Source: Anaerolineae bacterium
GTDB taxonomy: Bacteria > Chloroflexota > Anaerolineae > Aggregatilineales > Phototrophicaceae
Length of the DNA stretch: 64,000 nucleotides
Assembly: GCA_013360465.1 (NCBI GenBank)
Contig: JABWBO010000026.1
Coordinates: 1 to 64,000 of the forward strand
Direction of reading: 5' to 3'
Shown piece by piece: positions 8,687 to 18,062 of this stretch (position 1 is the stretch's first letter; the number at the start of each line of letters is the position of its first letter). The notes under the pieces are model-generated. The model was not told where the DNA came from. It did not search any database and saw nothing but the letters and a program-made list of their open reading frames with translations. A program made the position numbers and the translations under genes.

Positions 8687-10111
8687 ATGAAGATGTTGCG
8701 ATACACCTGGATCGGGGTCTGTCTGGTCCTGTTCGGAGTCCTTTCCATCGGGCAGGTTGGAGCGCAGGAAGTGCCGTCGTTCGCCGACGATGCTGCCATT
8801 CTGATCGTCGATGTCTTTGAAGCCGGCGTCAGCGCCGAGCCGATGCCTCTGACCGACCCAGAGGTGGAAGGGCAGGACTGTGCCGCCTATTTTGACGGCA
8901 TGGACGGGCATATCATCGACGGCACGGCGGGGAAGGCGATCACGTCCGGTTTGTTCGCCCTGGCGCATCCGCATGGGACGCTGGTCGCCATGCACGTGGC
9001 GGGTATCCTGACGCGGGAGTACCAGGGCAGCGTCGTCGATTCCGCTCCCATCGCTCAGGGCGCGGAGCGCTGGGACACAACGGCTGGGGGAATCTGGGTG
9101 GTCAAAGTCGGGACCGACCGCTACAGCGTGAACAGCATCATCACGGGCATCGACGAGGCGATCCAGACGCTCGAAACGGACCTTGGCGTCACCCGCATCG
9201 TCGTCAACATGAGCTTCGCCGTCATCCCCTGCGGCTCCCTGCCAGAGCGGACGGTTGACGACTATCTCACCGACATCCTGAGCGCCGATGCCGATCCGGG
9301 CTGCCAGGGCGGCGAAACGGCGATGGATGCGCTGACGTGCCGGCTGGACCGCGCCGATCCCTATCCCAACGATCTCGCCAGCCTGACGACCTTCTTCCAG
9401 ACGGTGCGCGCGGAGGACCCTCCGGCGGCGGTCGCCCTGTCGGTGCTTCAGTTGGGCGCGCTGCGTCCGCAGTTCGCCGCGCAGCTTGCCGAAATGACCG
9501 GCTCCGTCGAAACGCCGATCACCGTCACCGCCGATCCCGCTTCACAGGTGATCCTGGTCGCCTCTGCCGGCAACGATGATTCACCCGGCTTTGCTTATTA
9601 CCCCGCCGCCGATCCGAACGTGCTGGCGGTGAGCGCCTACTACGGCGGCTCCGACTGCCCGATCGGCTCGGACGAAGAAGTGCGCGAAGAACTGCGCAGC
9701 TACCTTGAACGCCTGGGAATTGAAGCGGGACGCGCCGAAAGCATCGCGAACGCTGAGGGTTTCCAGCCGGAGACGAATCCCGGCGAAGTCATGGATCTCG
9801 GCTATTCGCGCATCCCGCCGCAGGATTATTACAACAACCTAGCGGAGGATTTCGACTTCAGCGTCCTGGGCTGCCTGTTCGGCACGTCGTTCGCTGCGCC
9901 GCGCGTCAGCGTGCGCATGGCGGAGTATTTGCTGGCGGGCAACGCTGCCGCCTGTGCCAACGCCCAGGGTGACACCACGAACCCGCCGTTTGCCACCGAC
10001 GCGCTCGCCACGCCGGTCTGGGGCGACGTCCCGCTGTGGATGGATGGGCGTGGGTCGCAGGAGCTGAGTGATGCCAAAAGAGACTACTGCCTCAACTTCC
10101 CGGTAAATTGA
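8687..10111 (+). CDS. Secreted subtilisin-like serine protease (S8)
   Basis: A 474-residue protein starting with a signal peptide (hydrophobic core WIGVCLVLFGVLSI, likely cleaved after VGA or AQ). The catalytic triad is visible in S8 order: Asp in AAILIVDVFE, His in HPHGTLVAMHVAGI and Ser in GTSFAAPRVS. The oxyanion-hole Asn is in ASAGNDDSPGF. There is no obvious propeptide domain; the mature protein begins near the Asp strand. The start ATG 8687 follows GAGGAGAG, which overlaps the stop of the upstream regulator. It should act outside the membrane. Pairing with a STAND regulator may mean that the regulator controls its expression. Confidence 0.85.
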   Translation: MKMLRYTWIGVCLVLFGVLSIGQVGAQEVPSFADDAAILIVDVFEAGVSAEPMPLTDPEVEGQDCAAYFDGMDGHIIDGTAGKAITSGLFALAHPHGTLVAMHVAGILTREYQGSVVDSAPIAQGAERWDTTAGGIWVVKVGTDRYSVNSIITGIDEAIQTLETDLGVTRIVVNMSFAVIPCGSLPERTVDDYLTDILSADADPGCQGGETAMDALTCRLDRADPYPNDLASLTTFFQTVRAEDPPAAVALSVLQLGALRPQFAAQLAEMTGSVETPITVTADPASQVILVASAGNDDSPGFAYYPAADPNVLAVSAYYGGSDCPIGSDEEVREELRSYLERLGIEAGRAESIANAEGFQPETNPGEVMDLGYSRIPPQDYYNNLAEDFDFSVLGCLFGTSFAAPRVSVRMAEYLLAGNAAACANAQGDTTNPPFATDALATPVWGDVPLWMDGRGSQELSDAKRDYCLNFPVN

Positions 10112-10116
10112 GGCAG
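10087..10116 (+). terminator. Hairpin over the protease stop codon
   Basis: CTGCCTCAA (10087-10095) pairs perfectly with TTGAGGCAG (10108-10116) around a 12-base loop, and the TGA stop of the protease is inside the right arm. No T-run follows, so termination would be weak or factor-assisted. Confidence 0.45.
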
Positions 10117-10153
10117 CCGTAAGCTGAAGAGTCTTGCCGGAGTTTACGCTCGC

Positions 10154-10720
10154 CTATAGGCGTTCCAGGACGACTGCCGCTCCGGCGTCCAGCGCGGCGT
10201 GATTCAGCGCCAGCAGGCTGCGATGCTGGGGCGGCAGATGCGCTTCCAGCGCGCTGTGTGCCGCCGCCAGCGGCAGCGCCGGTTTTGCCGTCAGCGCCGC
10301 GCCGAGCAGCACCATATTGGCGGCGCGCACGCTGCCCAGATTTTCGGCAATCGTCGTCGCCGGGATGTCGAGCGTCTGGATGTCCTGGCGATGACTGGTC
10401 AGGCTGACCAGCGCGCTGTTGACCACCAGCAGCCCCTCCTCGCGCACCAGCGGCTCATACCTGGTGAACGACGGCAGATTGAGGACGACCGCGACGTGCG
10501 GGCGGGGCGACATCGGCGAGCCGATCGGCTTGCGGCTGACGATGGTGGTGCAGTGCGCCGTGCCGCCGCGCATCTCCGGTCCATAAGATGGAATCCAGGT
10601 GACGTTGAAGCCGGCATCCATCGCCGCATAGGCGAGCAGCTGTCCGACGAACATCACCCCCTGACCTCCGAAGCCGGAGAAGACGAACTCAGTACGGTCG
10701 TTGCCGTTATGGTTGTTCAT
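10154..10720 (-). CDS. 2-oxoacid:ferredoxin oxidoreductase, gamma subunit
   Basis: The 188-residue gamma subunit of a pyruvate/2-ketoisovalerate/2-ketoglutarate ferredoxin oxidoreductase. The typical N-terminus [19 protein letters not shown] is followed by [13 protein letters not shown]. It is the last gene of an operon read ferredoxin, alpha, beta, gamma. Its start overlaps the beta-subunit stop (ATGA-type overlap at 10717-10720), implying translational coupling. The complex oxidatively decarboxylates a 2-oxoacid with CoA, reducing ferredoxin. Confidence 0.92.
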   Translation of the reverse strand: MNNHNGNDRTEFVFSGFGGQGVMFVGQLLAYAAMDAGFNVTWIPSYGPEMRGGTAHCTTIVSRKPIGSPMSPRPHVAVVLNLPSFTRYEPLVREEGLLVVNSALVSLTSHRQDIQTLDIPATTIAENLGSVRAANMVLLGAALTAKPALPLAAAHSALEAHLPPQHRSLLALNHAALDAGAAVVLERL

Positions 10721-11493
10721 GCGCTCAGCTCCCGTGCCGCATCGCTCACCTTGTAGTCGCCCAGGGGATAGATCGACAGCATGTGGTCTTTGACCCAGGT
10801 CAGCGCATCCGCCGGGGTCATGCCCCAGTTGGTGGGGCAGGTCGAAAGCAGTTCGACCATGCTGAAACCCAGCCCGCGCTGCTGCACCTGGATCGCCGTC
10901 AGGATCGCCTTCTTCGCCTTGCGAATGTTGGCGGGGTCATGCAGCGAGCGGCGCACGACGTACGCCGCGCCGGGCAGAGTCGCCAGCATCTCGCTCACCC
11001 GCAGCGGCTGACCCGTCAGCGCCACATCGCGCCCTGAAGGCGACGACGTGGTGCGCTGGTTGGGCAGGCTGGTCGGAGCCATCTGCCCGCCGGTCATGCC
11101 ATAGATGGCATTGTTGACGAAGATCGTGGTGATCGCCTCGCCGCGCGCGGCGGCGTGGATGATCTCGGCGATGCCGATGGACGCCAGGTCGCCGTCGCCC
11201 TGGTAGGTGAGGACGGTTCGGTCAGGCAGCAGGCGCTTGATCCCTGTCGCCATCGCCGGGGCGCGCCCGTGCGCCGCCTCGCAGCCGTCCAGGTTGAAAT
11301 ACTCATAGGCGAACACGGCGCACCCGACCGGCGCGACCAGGATGGTCTGTTCGCGCAGATCAAGCTCGTCCAGCGCCTCCGCCAGCAGGCGATGGGCGAC
11401 CCCGTGCGTGCAGCCGGGGCAGTAGTTGGTGTGCAGCGCCGTCAGCGACTCGGGGCGTTCGTAGACCCGTTCAAGTTCGGCAGCAGGGATCAT
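10717..11493 (-). CDS. 2-oxoacid:ferredoxin oxidoreductase, beta (TPP-binding) subunit
   Basis: A 258-residue thiamine-diphosphate subunit. NYCPGCTHG near the N-terminus holds two Cys typical of this subunit. The TPP/Mg motif runs from GDGDLASIG to [18 protein letters not shown] precedes the start ATG 11493 at a normal distance. It sits between the alpha and gamma genes. Sequence alone does not settle whether the substrate is 2-oxoglutarate or a branched-chain 2-oxoacid; the alpha subunit resembles VorB. Confidence 0.92.
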   Translation of the reverse strand: MIPAAELERVYERPESLTALHTNYCPGCTHGVAHRLLAEALDELDLREQTILVAPVGCAVFAYEYFNLDGCEAAHGRAPAMATGIKRLLPDRTVLTYQGDGDLASIGIAEIIHAAARGEAITTIFVNNAIYGMTGGQMAPTSLPNQRTTSSPSGRDVALTGQPLRVSEMLATLPGAAYVVRRSLHDPANIRKAKKAILTAIQVQQRGLGFSMVELLSTCPTNWGMTPADALTWVKDHMLSIYPLGDYKVSDAARELSA

Positions 11494-11511
11494 CTCGATT
11501 ATCCTCCCAGG

Positions 11512-12576
11512 TCATTCGACGACGTGCAGCGACCAGCACAGCATTTCGATGGTGTCGAGGATTTCTTCCGGCAGGGGAATCGCACCGCCCATGCGCCCGA
11601 AGAATTCGACCGGCGCGCGCCCGTTGACCGCCAGACGGACATCGTCGAGCATCTGCCCCGCGTTCATTTCGACCACCAGGCAGGCTCCGACCTGTTCGGC
11701 AAGCTCGGCGAGCCGCTCTGAGGGGAAGGGATAGAGCGTCTGCGGGCGGAACAGCCCGACGTTCAGCCCGTCTTCGCGCGCCATTTCGACGGCGCTGGCG
11801 GCGATTCGCCCGGCGGAACCGAAGCCGATGACCAGCAGTTCGGCGTCGTCGGTATACATCTCGATGCTGCGCTGCTCGGCGGCGCGAATGCGTTCCAGGC
11901 GGCGCTGGATGTGCTGGTTGTAGGCTTCTGATTCATCGGCGCGCAGGTGCATCGAGGTGATGCGGTTGGGCGCGCGGTTTGCCGCGCCGGTCACCGCCCA
12001 GTCAGGCGTCGGGAGGTCCGCCTGCCATTCCGGCAGTTCGGCGGGTTCCATCATCTGCCCGATCAGCCCATCGAGCGCCAGGATGACCAGATGCCGGTAG
12101 TGATCCGCCAGGTCGAACGCCAGGACGGTCATGTCGATGGCTTCCTGCACGGTCGCCGGGGCGAGGACGATGGGATGATAGTCGCCGTGACCGGCGGAGC
12201 GCGTCACCTGGAAGTAATCGCCCTGTGAAGGCAGGATATTGCCCAGACCGGGACCGCCGCGCATGACATCGACCACCACACAGGGCAGGTCAGAGGCGGC
12301 GATGTAGGACAGCCCTTCCTGCATCAGGCTGAAGCCGGGGCTGGACGAGCTGGTCATCACGCGCGCGCCGGTGCAGGCTGCGCCGTAGACCATGTTGATG
12401 GCTGCCACTTCGCTTTCTGCCTGAAGGAAGACTCGCCCCAGGGCGATCATGCGTGACGACAGGTATTCCAGGAGTTCGGTCTGCGGGGTGATGGGGTAGC
12501 CGAAGTAAGCGCGGCATCCGGCACGGACGGAGGCTTCGGCGATGGCGACATTGCCCTTGAGCAGTTCCTTAGCCAT
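11512..12576 (-). CDS. 2-oxoacid:ferredoxin oxidoreductase, alpha subunit (VorB-like)
   Basis: A 354-residue alpha subunit. It starts [20 protein letters not shown] and continues with [24 protein letters not shown]-like and [11 protein letters not shown] motifs, matching the VorB subgroup acting on 3-methyl-2-oxobutanoate, though KorA of 2-oxoglutarate enzymes is similar. The start overlaps the stop of the ferredoxin gene by eight bases (ATGGCTAA), so the two are coupled. Substrate assignment remains tentative. Confidence 0.9.
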   Translation of the reverse strand: MAKELLKGNVAIAEASVRAGCRAYFGYPITPQTELLEYLSSRMIALGRVFLQAESEVAAINMVYGAACTGARVMTSSSSPGFSLMQEGLSYIAASDLPCVVVDVMRGGPGLGNILPSQGDYFQVTRSAGHGDYHPIVLAPATVQEAIDMTVLAFDLADHYRHLVILALDGLIGQMMEPAELPEWQADLPTPDWAVTGAANRAPNRITSMHLRADESEAYNQHIQRRLERIRAAEQRSIEMYTDDAELLVIGFGSAGRIAASAVEMAREDGLNVGLFRPQTLYPFPSERLAELAEQVGACLVVEMNAGQMLDDVRLAVNGRAPVEFFGRMGGAIPLPEEILDTIEMLCWSLHVVE

Positions 12577-12844
12577 AGATCGCCTCCGTGCGCTCGATAC
12601 GGCGCGGGCTGGGCTGGCGATAGACGGTGATGCAGGCGTCCGGGCAGATCACCGCGCAGACCGCGCAGCCGGTGCAGAAGTTGTGCGATTCTTCGAGCCG
12701 CGCCGGGTGGTAGCCTTTTGCGTTGAGCAGGTCCGGGTCGAGGATCAGGACGTTCTGCGGACAGGCGAGCGCGCAAAGCTGACAGCCTTTGCACCGCTCC
12801 TGGTCAATAACTACAGTTCCTTTTAGCGCCATGGCAGCTTTCAC
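12569..12844 (-). CDS. 2-oxoacid oxidoreductase delta subunit, 2x[4Fe-4S] ferredoxin
   Basis: A 91-residue ferredoxin-type subunit with two complete [4Fe-4S] motifs: [12 protein letters not shown] (from residue 18) and [12 protein letters not shown] (from about 57). It is the first gene of the operon and would carry electrons from the TPP site to free ferredoxin. The GTG at 12844 follows GGAATGA closely; an ATG at 12832 would shorten it by four residues and is equally possible. Confidence 0.9.
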   Translation of the reverse strand: MKAAMALKGTVVIDQERCKGCQLCALACPQNVLILDPDLLNAKGYHPARLEESHNFCTGCAVCAVICPDACITVYRQPSPRRIERTEAIYG

Positions 12845-13015
12845 TCATTCCAAGAAACAGTATTCTGACAGCTTAATCGTAGCCGAAATGCCGCTTCAGC
12901 AGAATATACGTTCATCACCCCTCAGGGTGGCAGGTGTCATATTCAGGGCGTTGGAGGCAGGGCGCGACGGGAATGCGGCGCTTTCATTCATTCCTCACCC
13001 CTCACCCCTTGTGGC

Positions 13016-13609
13016 TTAGTGAAGAGTCTCGCCGCGTATCGGATCGGCGATGGTGCGGTCGAGCATGACCGAGCGCATCACCTCCTCCCAGACCGGCTCC
13101 AGCTTGGCGGCGTCATCGACCCAGTAGTCGAAGGTGAAGAGGACATGCACCGTCTGCCCGCGCGCCATCGCGATGCGCGAGAAGGCGGGGCGCTTTTCTT
13201 CCTTGTCGATGAACCTCTGCTGAAACCAGACGATCTCAATATCGGTGCGGGGGTGCTTCTGGATCGGCGAGCGCTCCAGGATGTCTTTGTAAGCGCCCTG
13301 AATGACCTTTTCCATGAGTGAAATGAGCGGCAGCCCGCTCCAATCGACGCCCGCCGGGGCGCGGTAGAGCGTCGCCTGCAGGTGACAGGTCTCATCAGGC
13401 GGCGCTTTGTCGCGGATGTCGAAGGGGTCCATCGCGTGGATATACCAGTCGGCGGGCAGGTTGAAACTGACCAGCCCGCGATCCACCATCAGAATCTTGT
13501 AGCCTTCCGGGGCGGTCCAGGTGTGCTTGTCGTGCAGCGGCAGGGTGGCGACATGCTTGTACTGCCGAGGCTTGGGGATGGGAGTCGTCTTGTTTCTGCG
13601 TTTCGTCAT
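13016..13609 (-). CDS. Hypothetical protein, possible PsbP/DUF1795-like fold
   Basis: A 197-residue soluble protein that I do not recognise. The N-terminus is basic (MTKRRNKTTPIPKPRQ). The body alternates predicted strands and helices. The stretch MVDRGLVSFNLPADW, followed by a terminal segment with FTFDYWVDDAAKLEPVWEEVMRS, recalls small Mog1/PsbP-like proteins that start with a strand of the type 'gfsi-lP-dW'. That resemblance is an impression, not a match. There is no signal peptide or membrane segment. Its codon usage matches its neighbours and it stands alone, separated from both neighbours by 97-170 bases. Confidence 0.7.
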   Translation of the reverse strand: MTKRRNKTTPIPKPRQYKHVATLPLHDKHTWTAPEGYKILMVDRGLVSFNLPADWYIHAMDPFDIRDKAPPDETCHLQATLYRAPAGVDWSGLPLISLMEKVIQGAYKDILERSPIQKHPRTDIEIVWFQQRFIDKEEKRPAFSRIAMARGQTVHVLFTFDYWVDDAAKLEPVWEEVMRSVMLDRTIADPIRGETLH

Positions 13610-13706
13610 GAGACCCGCTCGTGGGCATGGATGGACGACTCCATTCTAAACCGGATCATCGCCGACGCACAGACGCCCGGCGCGATGCGAAGCTGCGACG
13701 GACGCT

Positions 13707-14126
13707 CTAAGCCGGGTAATTCTCGCGCATGTAGGCGACGGTACTTGCCACCATCTGGCGCAGGACCGTCATGTCCACGTCCTTCAACCTGGTGACGTAC
13801 AGACAGGACTTCCCGATCTTGTGCTTGCCCAGCTTGCCCAGCAGGGCGTCGTGTTCAGCCATGCCCGAACTCAGGTACAGCGTCAGGTTCTGCTTGCGCG
13901 GCGAAAAGCCAACCCAGAAGGAGTCGCCCGCGTGACCCGACGCATACTTGTAGTGATACTTGCCAAAACCGACTATCGTGTCGCCCCACATCTTCGGCGG
14001 TTCGCCGCTGACCGCCTGCATCAGCGCGACGAGCGTCTGACAGTCCGCCCGTGTCGCTTCATCCTCGACCGCCGCCAGAAACGCCTCGACACTCTGATCG
14101 GTCTGTCTGGTCTTGACCTCAGCCAT
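13707..14126 (-). CDS. DUF1801 family protein
   Basis: A 139-residue protein of the DUF1801 (YdhG-like) family, recognised by EPPKMWGDTIVGFGKYHYKYASG and the ending VLRQMVASTVAYMRENYP. The family has no firm function; it has an iron-chaperone-like (frataxin-like) fold in some members. The frame opens at 14210, but AGGAAGG stands about 10 bases before the ATG at 14126, which gives the usual N-terminus MAEVKTRQTDQSVEAFLAAV. It is monocistronic. Confidence 0.85.
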   Translation of the reverse strand: MAEVKTRQTDQSVEAFLAAVEDEATRADCQTLVALMQAVSGEPPKMWGDTIVGFGKYHYKYASGHAGDSFWVGFSPRKQNLTLYLSSGMAEHDALLGKLGKHKIGKSCLYVTRLKDVDMTVLRQMVASTVAYMRENYPA

Positions 14127-14282
14127 GATCTGCGCCTTCCTGCTGGTTGAACGATGATTCAGAATAGCACAGATGTTCCTTTTCCGACAAGCGGCTGCAC
14201 CAGTTGTCAAGGGCGGTTCTGCGAAATGTAAGACGTAATGCGCAGAACATTACGAGAACTCTTCGTCGGACGAGCCAGCGGC

Positions 14283-14344
14283 GGGGCGAGTCGCCGGCTC
14301 GCCCCTACAAGGTATTGCGTGCAGGGGCGACCTGCGGCTCGCCC
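14283..14344. repeat. Pair of REP-like palindromes (GGGGCGAG family)
   Basis: Two palindromes lie in tandem: GGGGCGAG/CTCGCCCC (14283-14290 with 14298-14305) and GGGCGA/TCGCCC (14325-14330 with 14339-14344). The CCCCTAC edge and (C/A)GGGGCGA core recur at 19.5, 20.7 and 51.4 kb. The rest of the 14127-14367 gap shows nothing else clear. Confidence 0.75.
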
Positions 14345-14367
14345 GCCTGTCGATTTCTTCCGAGCGC

Positions 14368-15237
14368 TCAGCCCTGTGCCTTCACCAGCCGCCGTAACGC
14401 CCGCGCTGTCATGACGCCGAGCCGGTGCGCGCGATACTCTGCTGAAGCTTGTAGGCTGGGCAGCCACTCTACACCGTCCGCTGCTGAGGCAGCGGCGCCG
14501 GCAATGGCGGCTTCGTCGAGTGCGCCGCCCAGGAGCGCCGCCTCCGCCGCCGACAGGCGTTTCGCCTGCGCCACCGATCCGCAGACGCCCAGGCGGCAGG
14601 CGGCGACCCGCCCGGCGTCATCCAGCGTCACGGCGGCGGCGACCCCGATGATCGCCTCCAGCGTGGCGGGATGGGTGAATTTCTCGTAGATGCTGGACGC
14701 GCTGGTCGAAGGCAGCGCCACCATCGTGATGATCTCGTCGTGGCGCAGCGCCGTCTTGCCGTCGGACGTGAAGAAATCAGCCGCGTCGAGGCTGCGCTGC
14801 CCTTTGCTGTGGTGCGTGTGGATCACCGCGTCGAGCGCCAGAAGCGCCGCCGCCACATCCCCGGCAGAGGCGTCATAGGCGAGCGTCCCGCCCAGTGCCG
14901 CCATGTTGCGAATCTGCGCGTCGCCGGTCGCCGACGCTGCTTCCGCCAGCGCACCGTAATGTGCCAGCAGGCGAACGTCGTTCGCCAGCGTGCTGAGCGC
15001 CGTCATCGCGCCGATCTCGACCCCATATGCGGCACCTTCTTCGACGCTGGCGATGCCATACAGTTCGGTCAGTTTGCGCAGATCGACCAGCGTGCCGGCG
15101 TCGATCCGCTGCATCTTCAGGTCGATCAGCAGTCGGTAGCTGCCGGCGGTGAAGACCGCATCGGGATGAGACGCCAGCAGGTCCACCGCCGCGCCCAGCG
15201 TGGTCGGCGCGGCATAGTTCAGGGTCGAGGGCAGCAT
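14368..15237 (-). CDS. Molybdenum hydroxylase FAD-binding subunit (CoxM/XdhB-like)
   Basis: The 289-residue medium subunit of a xanthine dehydrogenase/CO dehydrogenase-family enzyme. It holds FAD that passes electrons from the [2Fe-2S] centres to an acceptor. The first flavin loop reads FTAGSYRLLIDLK, where AGGT-L-LK is usual, and the second reads LGGTLAYDASAGDVAAALLALDA. The C-terminal CO_deh_flav_C region is present. It starts three bases after the large-subunit stop, with AGGTTGACCG before the ATG. It is the last gene of a five-gene operon. Confidence 0.9.
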   Translation of the reverse strand: MLPSTLNYAAPTTLGAAVDLLASHPDAVFTAGSYRLLIDLKMQRIDAGTLVDLRKLTELYGIASVEEGAAYGVEIGAMTALSTLANDVRLLAHYGALAEAASATGDAQIRNMAALGGTLAYDASAGDVAAALLALDAVIHTHHSKGQRSLDAADFFTSDGKTALRHDEIITMVALPSTSASSIYEKFTHPATLEAIIGVAAAVTLDDAGRVAACRLGVCGSVAQAKRLSAAEAALLGGALDEAAIAGAAASAADGVEWLPSLQASAEYRAHRLGVMTARALRRLVKAQG

Positions 15238-15240
15238 CGG

Positions 15241-17619
15241 TCAACCTCCATGCGGGTGGATGGCGCGCCAGACTTTTTCCGGCGTGAAGGGCATGTCGAT
15301 GTGGCGGACGCCGTACTCGCGCAGGGCGTCGCAGAGGGCGTTGCCGACCGCCGCCGTCGCGCCAACGGTCCCGATCTCGCCCGCGCCTTTCGCGCCGAGC
15401 GGGTTGTGCGGCGTCGGCGAAGTGACGAAATCCAGCTCAAAATGGGGCAGACCGGCGGCTTTGGGCAGCGCGTAGCGTTCCAGAGTGTCGCTGATCAGGT
15501 TCCCGTCGTCGTCGTAGATCGCCTGCTCAAAGAGCGCCTGACCCAGACCGTGTACGATTCCGCCGTGCAGCTGTCCCTCCATGACCATCGGGTTGCCGAT
15601 CACGCCAACATCGCTGACGGCGATGAAGCGCTTCAGTTCGACCTCGCCGGTCTCAGGATCGACCTCGACCAGGGCGATCTGTGCCCCGCTGGGGTAGTTG
15701 AAATCCGGCGCATCCCAGAAGGTGGTCGCCTCCAGGCAGGGTTCGACGCCGTCGGGGATGTCCCAGGCGTACCACAGCGCCAGAGTCGTCTCCAGCAGGG
15801 TGATGCCGCGATCCATCTGTCCATCGACGTAGAAGCGCCCGTTCTCGAAGACCATTTCGTCCGGGCTGGCGTTCAGCTTATGCGCGGCGGCAAGACAGGC
15901 TTTCTGAAGGATCTTGTCGCAGGTCAGGTAGAGGGCGGGACCCGCCATACTGAAGGAGCGGCTGCCATAGCTGCCCTGACCGAACGGCGTGCCCATCGTG
16001 TCCGAATGGCGGATGCTGATGCGGTCCACCGCCACGCCCAGCCGCTCGCTGATGATCTGCGCGAAGACGGTATCGTGCGACTGCCCGTGCGGCTTGCTGC
16101 CGATGGTCGCCACCACGTCGCCGGTCGGCTCGCAGCGGATGCTGGCGGCTTCCCAGGTTCCGCCGAGCATACCTTCCTTCGCCATGCGCGGCGAAGGACC
16201 GACGCCGCTGACCGCCACGAAGCTGGCGAGTCCGACGCCCAGCCGGCGACCGCGCGCCTTCGCCTCCTCCTTGAGCGCCGGCAGATCGGCATAGCCGGCC
16301 TGCCTCAATGCGCGTTCCAGCAGCTCCGGGTAGTCGCCGCTGTCATACAGCCAGCCCAGACCGTTGTCGTAGGGCATATCGCCGGGCTGGACGAAGTTTC
16401 GGCGGCGCACCTCTGCCGGGTCCATGCCGATCTCGGCGGCGAACAGATCGACCAGACGCTCGGTCATGAAGGTCGCCTCGGAACGTCCCGATCCGCGCTG
16501 TGCGCCGAGTGGGACGGTGTTGGTGAAGGCGGCGTAGACCTCACAGAAGGCGGCGGGGATGGCATAGGGACCGGTGATGCTGCGCCCCATCATCGCCGTT
16601 GCCACGCCCGGACCGATGGTCGAGGGGTAGGCTCCCAGGTTGGCGTGGCTGGTGCAGCGCAGGGCGGTGATTTTGCCGTCGCGCGTGCCGGCGAGGACGG
16701 CGCGCTGTTTGTGATCGCGCCCCTGCACCGTCGAGCGCATATAGCCCTGGCGCGAATCCTGCCATTTGATCGGGCGCTTGAGTTCGCGTGCCATGAACAG
16801 CACCAGCGGCATATCCGGGTAGACGTAGCCCTTGGTGCCGAAGCTGCCGCCGACGTTGGGGGCGATGATGCGCAGCTTGTTGAGCGAGATGTTCAGCACG
16901 TAGTAGCACAGGATCAGCCGGTGATTGTGCGGCGACTGGGTGCTGGCATAGAGGACAAACTCGTCCGTCACCGGGTCGAAGGTCGCCAGCGCGCCGCGCG
17001 GCTCGATGGGGCTGTTGATCGTCCGCTGGTTGAGCAGGTCGAGTTCGACGACCACCTCGGCATCGGCGATGGCGGCGTCGGTCGAAGCCGAATCGCCGCA
17101 GGTCCAGTAGGCGTTCAGGTTGCCGGGCACGCTGTCGTGAAGCTGCGGCGCGTTCTCGGCGAGCGCCGCTTCCGGTGTGGTCACGGCGGGCAGGACTTCG
17201 TAGTCCACGCGGATGGCGCGCAGAGCGTCCATCGCCTGGTAGCGCGTCTCCGCCACCACCGCCGCCACGCCGTCGCCGATGAAACGGACGTGATCGGTCT
17301 GGAGGGGCATGCCTGCGCCGGGGATGTCCTGGGGGTGCAGCGGAAAGTGCGACTCGACGCCGCCCGGAATCCACACGCAGGGCAGGGGCTTCATGCGCCC
17401 GACCAGATCGTGCCCGGTGATCACCTTGAGGACGCCGGGCATCTTCGCCGCTTCGCTGGTGTCGATGGACCGGATGCGCGCGTGGGCATGGGGGCTGCGC
17501 AGGATTTCCATGTGCGCCATGCCGGGCAGGTGTATATCCGCCACGAAAGGCGCTGCGCCCTGGATGAACGCCGGGTCTTCCTTGCGCTTGATCGGTTTAC
17601 CGAAGACTTTGTTCGCCAT
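15241..17619 (-). CDS. Molybdenum hydroxylase molybdopterin subunit (CoxL form II/XdhA-like)
   Basis: A 792-residue catalytic subunit binding molybdenum cytosine-dinucleotide cofactor. Near residue 370 it has GAQRGSGR, close to the AYRGAGR signature of form II CoxL-like enzymes and unlike AYxCSFR of true CO dehydrogenase. The active-site Glu is in GAKGAGEIGT near the C-terminus, and QSHDTVFAQI and GQGSYGSRS line cofactor positions. Form II enzymes mostly hydroxylate aromatic or heterocyclic substrates, so CO is an unlikely substrate. No moco-sulfuration (coxD/F) genes are in view. Confidence 0.9.
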   Translation of the reverse strand: MANKVFGKPIKRKEDPAFIQGAAPFVADIHLPGMAHMEILRSPHAHARIRSIDTSEAAKMPGVLKVITGHDLVGRMKPLPCVWIPGGVESHFPLHPQDIPGAGMPLQTDHVRFIGDGVAAVVAETRYQAMDALRAIRVDYEVLPAVTTPEAALAENAPQLHDSVPGNLNAYWTCGDSASTDAAIADAEVVVELDLLNQRTINSPIEPRGALATFDPVTDEFVLYASTQSPHNHRLILCYYVLNISLNKLRIIAPNVGGSFGTKGYVYPDMPLVLFMARELKRPIKWQDSRQGYMRSTVQGRDHKQRAVLAGTRDGKITALRCTSHANLGAYPSTIGPGVATAMMGRSITGPYAIPAAFCEVYAAFTNTVPLGAQRGSGRSEATFMTERLVDLFAAEIGMDPAEVRRRNFVQPGDMPYDNGLGWLYDSGDYPELLERALRQAGYADLPALKEEAKARGRRLGVGLASFVAVSGVGPSPRMAKEGMLGGTWEAASIRCEPTGDVVATIGSKPHGQSHDTVFAQIISERLGVAVDRISIRHSDTMGTPFGQGSYGSRSFSMAGPALYLTCDKILQKACLAAAHKLNASPDEMVFENGRFYVDGQMDRGITLLETTLALWYAWDIPDGVEPCLEATTFWDAPDFNYPSGAQIALVEVDPETGEVELKRFIAVSDVGVIGNPMVMEGQLHGGIVHGLGQALFEQAIYDDDGNLISDTLERYALPKAAGLPHFELDFVTSPTPHNPLGAKGAGEIGTVGATAAVGNALCDALREYGVRHIDMPFTPEKVWRAIHPHGG

Positions 17620-17623
17620 GATC

Positions 17624-18046
17624 CTACCTCACAAAGCGCACGAGCGGGATGCTGCCGGTGAAATGGCGGATGATTCTGCCGTCGCGCAGCCAGAAAGCGT
17701 CGTGGACGCGCGTCAAGCCCCACTGGGTGCGCGCCGTCGCCTCGAAGGCGAACGTCGCCTCGCTTTCGATCCACTTGTCGGTGGAGACGACCTTGAGGTA
17801 GTCCATCAAGCCGGTGTACTTGGCGAAGTGCTTGAACAGCTCGGCATGACCGTTCACCAGATATTCGGTCGAGACGATCCGGGCGTCTTCGTGGTAGTGC
17901 GTCCGCACCAGAGTCTCGAAGTCGCGGCGATCCAGCAGGGTGACATGCTCCTCATAGAAGCGTTTCATCGGCGTATCGACGGCGATCTTGATATGGGTGT
18001 TCGGGTCGGGCGTGAGGGGGACGACGGCTCCCGGACTGACGATCAT
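17624..18046 (-). CDS. NTF2/SnoaL-like protein
   Basis: A 140-residue single-domain protein of the NTF2-like (SnoaL) fold. It carries the family pattern of an N-terminal helix (PMKRFYEEHVTLLDRRDFETLVRT), acidic HEDARI turn and final strands VHDAFWLRDGRIIRHFTG. The closing RDGRI-HF motif is shared with two other domains in this operon (in the 18063-18875 and 19034-19393 genes). The fold can act as an enzyme, such as an isomerase or cyclase, or as a lid or binding domain. It lies four bases before the Mo-subunit gene, so it is likely co-expressed with it. Confidence 0.8.
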   Translation of the reverse strand: MIVSPGAVVPLTPDPNTHIKIAVDTPMKRFYEEHVTLLDRRDFETLVRTHYHEDARIVSTEYLVNGHAELFKHFAKYTGLMDYLKVVSTDKWIESEATFAFEATARTQWGLTRVHDAFWLRDGRIIRHFTGSIPLVRFVR

Positions 18047-18062
18047 GATTCTGCCTCTCCCG

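Noticed and set aside
15241-17619. True aerobic CO dehydrogenase (form I) assignment
   Set aside because: The active-site loop is GAQRGSGR, like form II AYRGAGR, and the AYxCSFR loop with the copper-ligand Cys is missing.
14671-17661. A 996-codon open frame on the plus strand
   Set aside because: It is antisense to the FAD and molybdopterin subunit genes and exists because GC-rich codon bias leaves few stops in that frame; its protein is His/Arg/Gly-rich with no domain.
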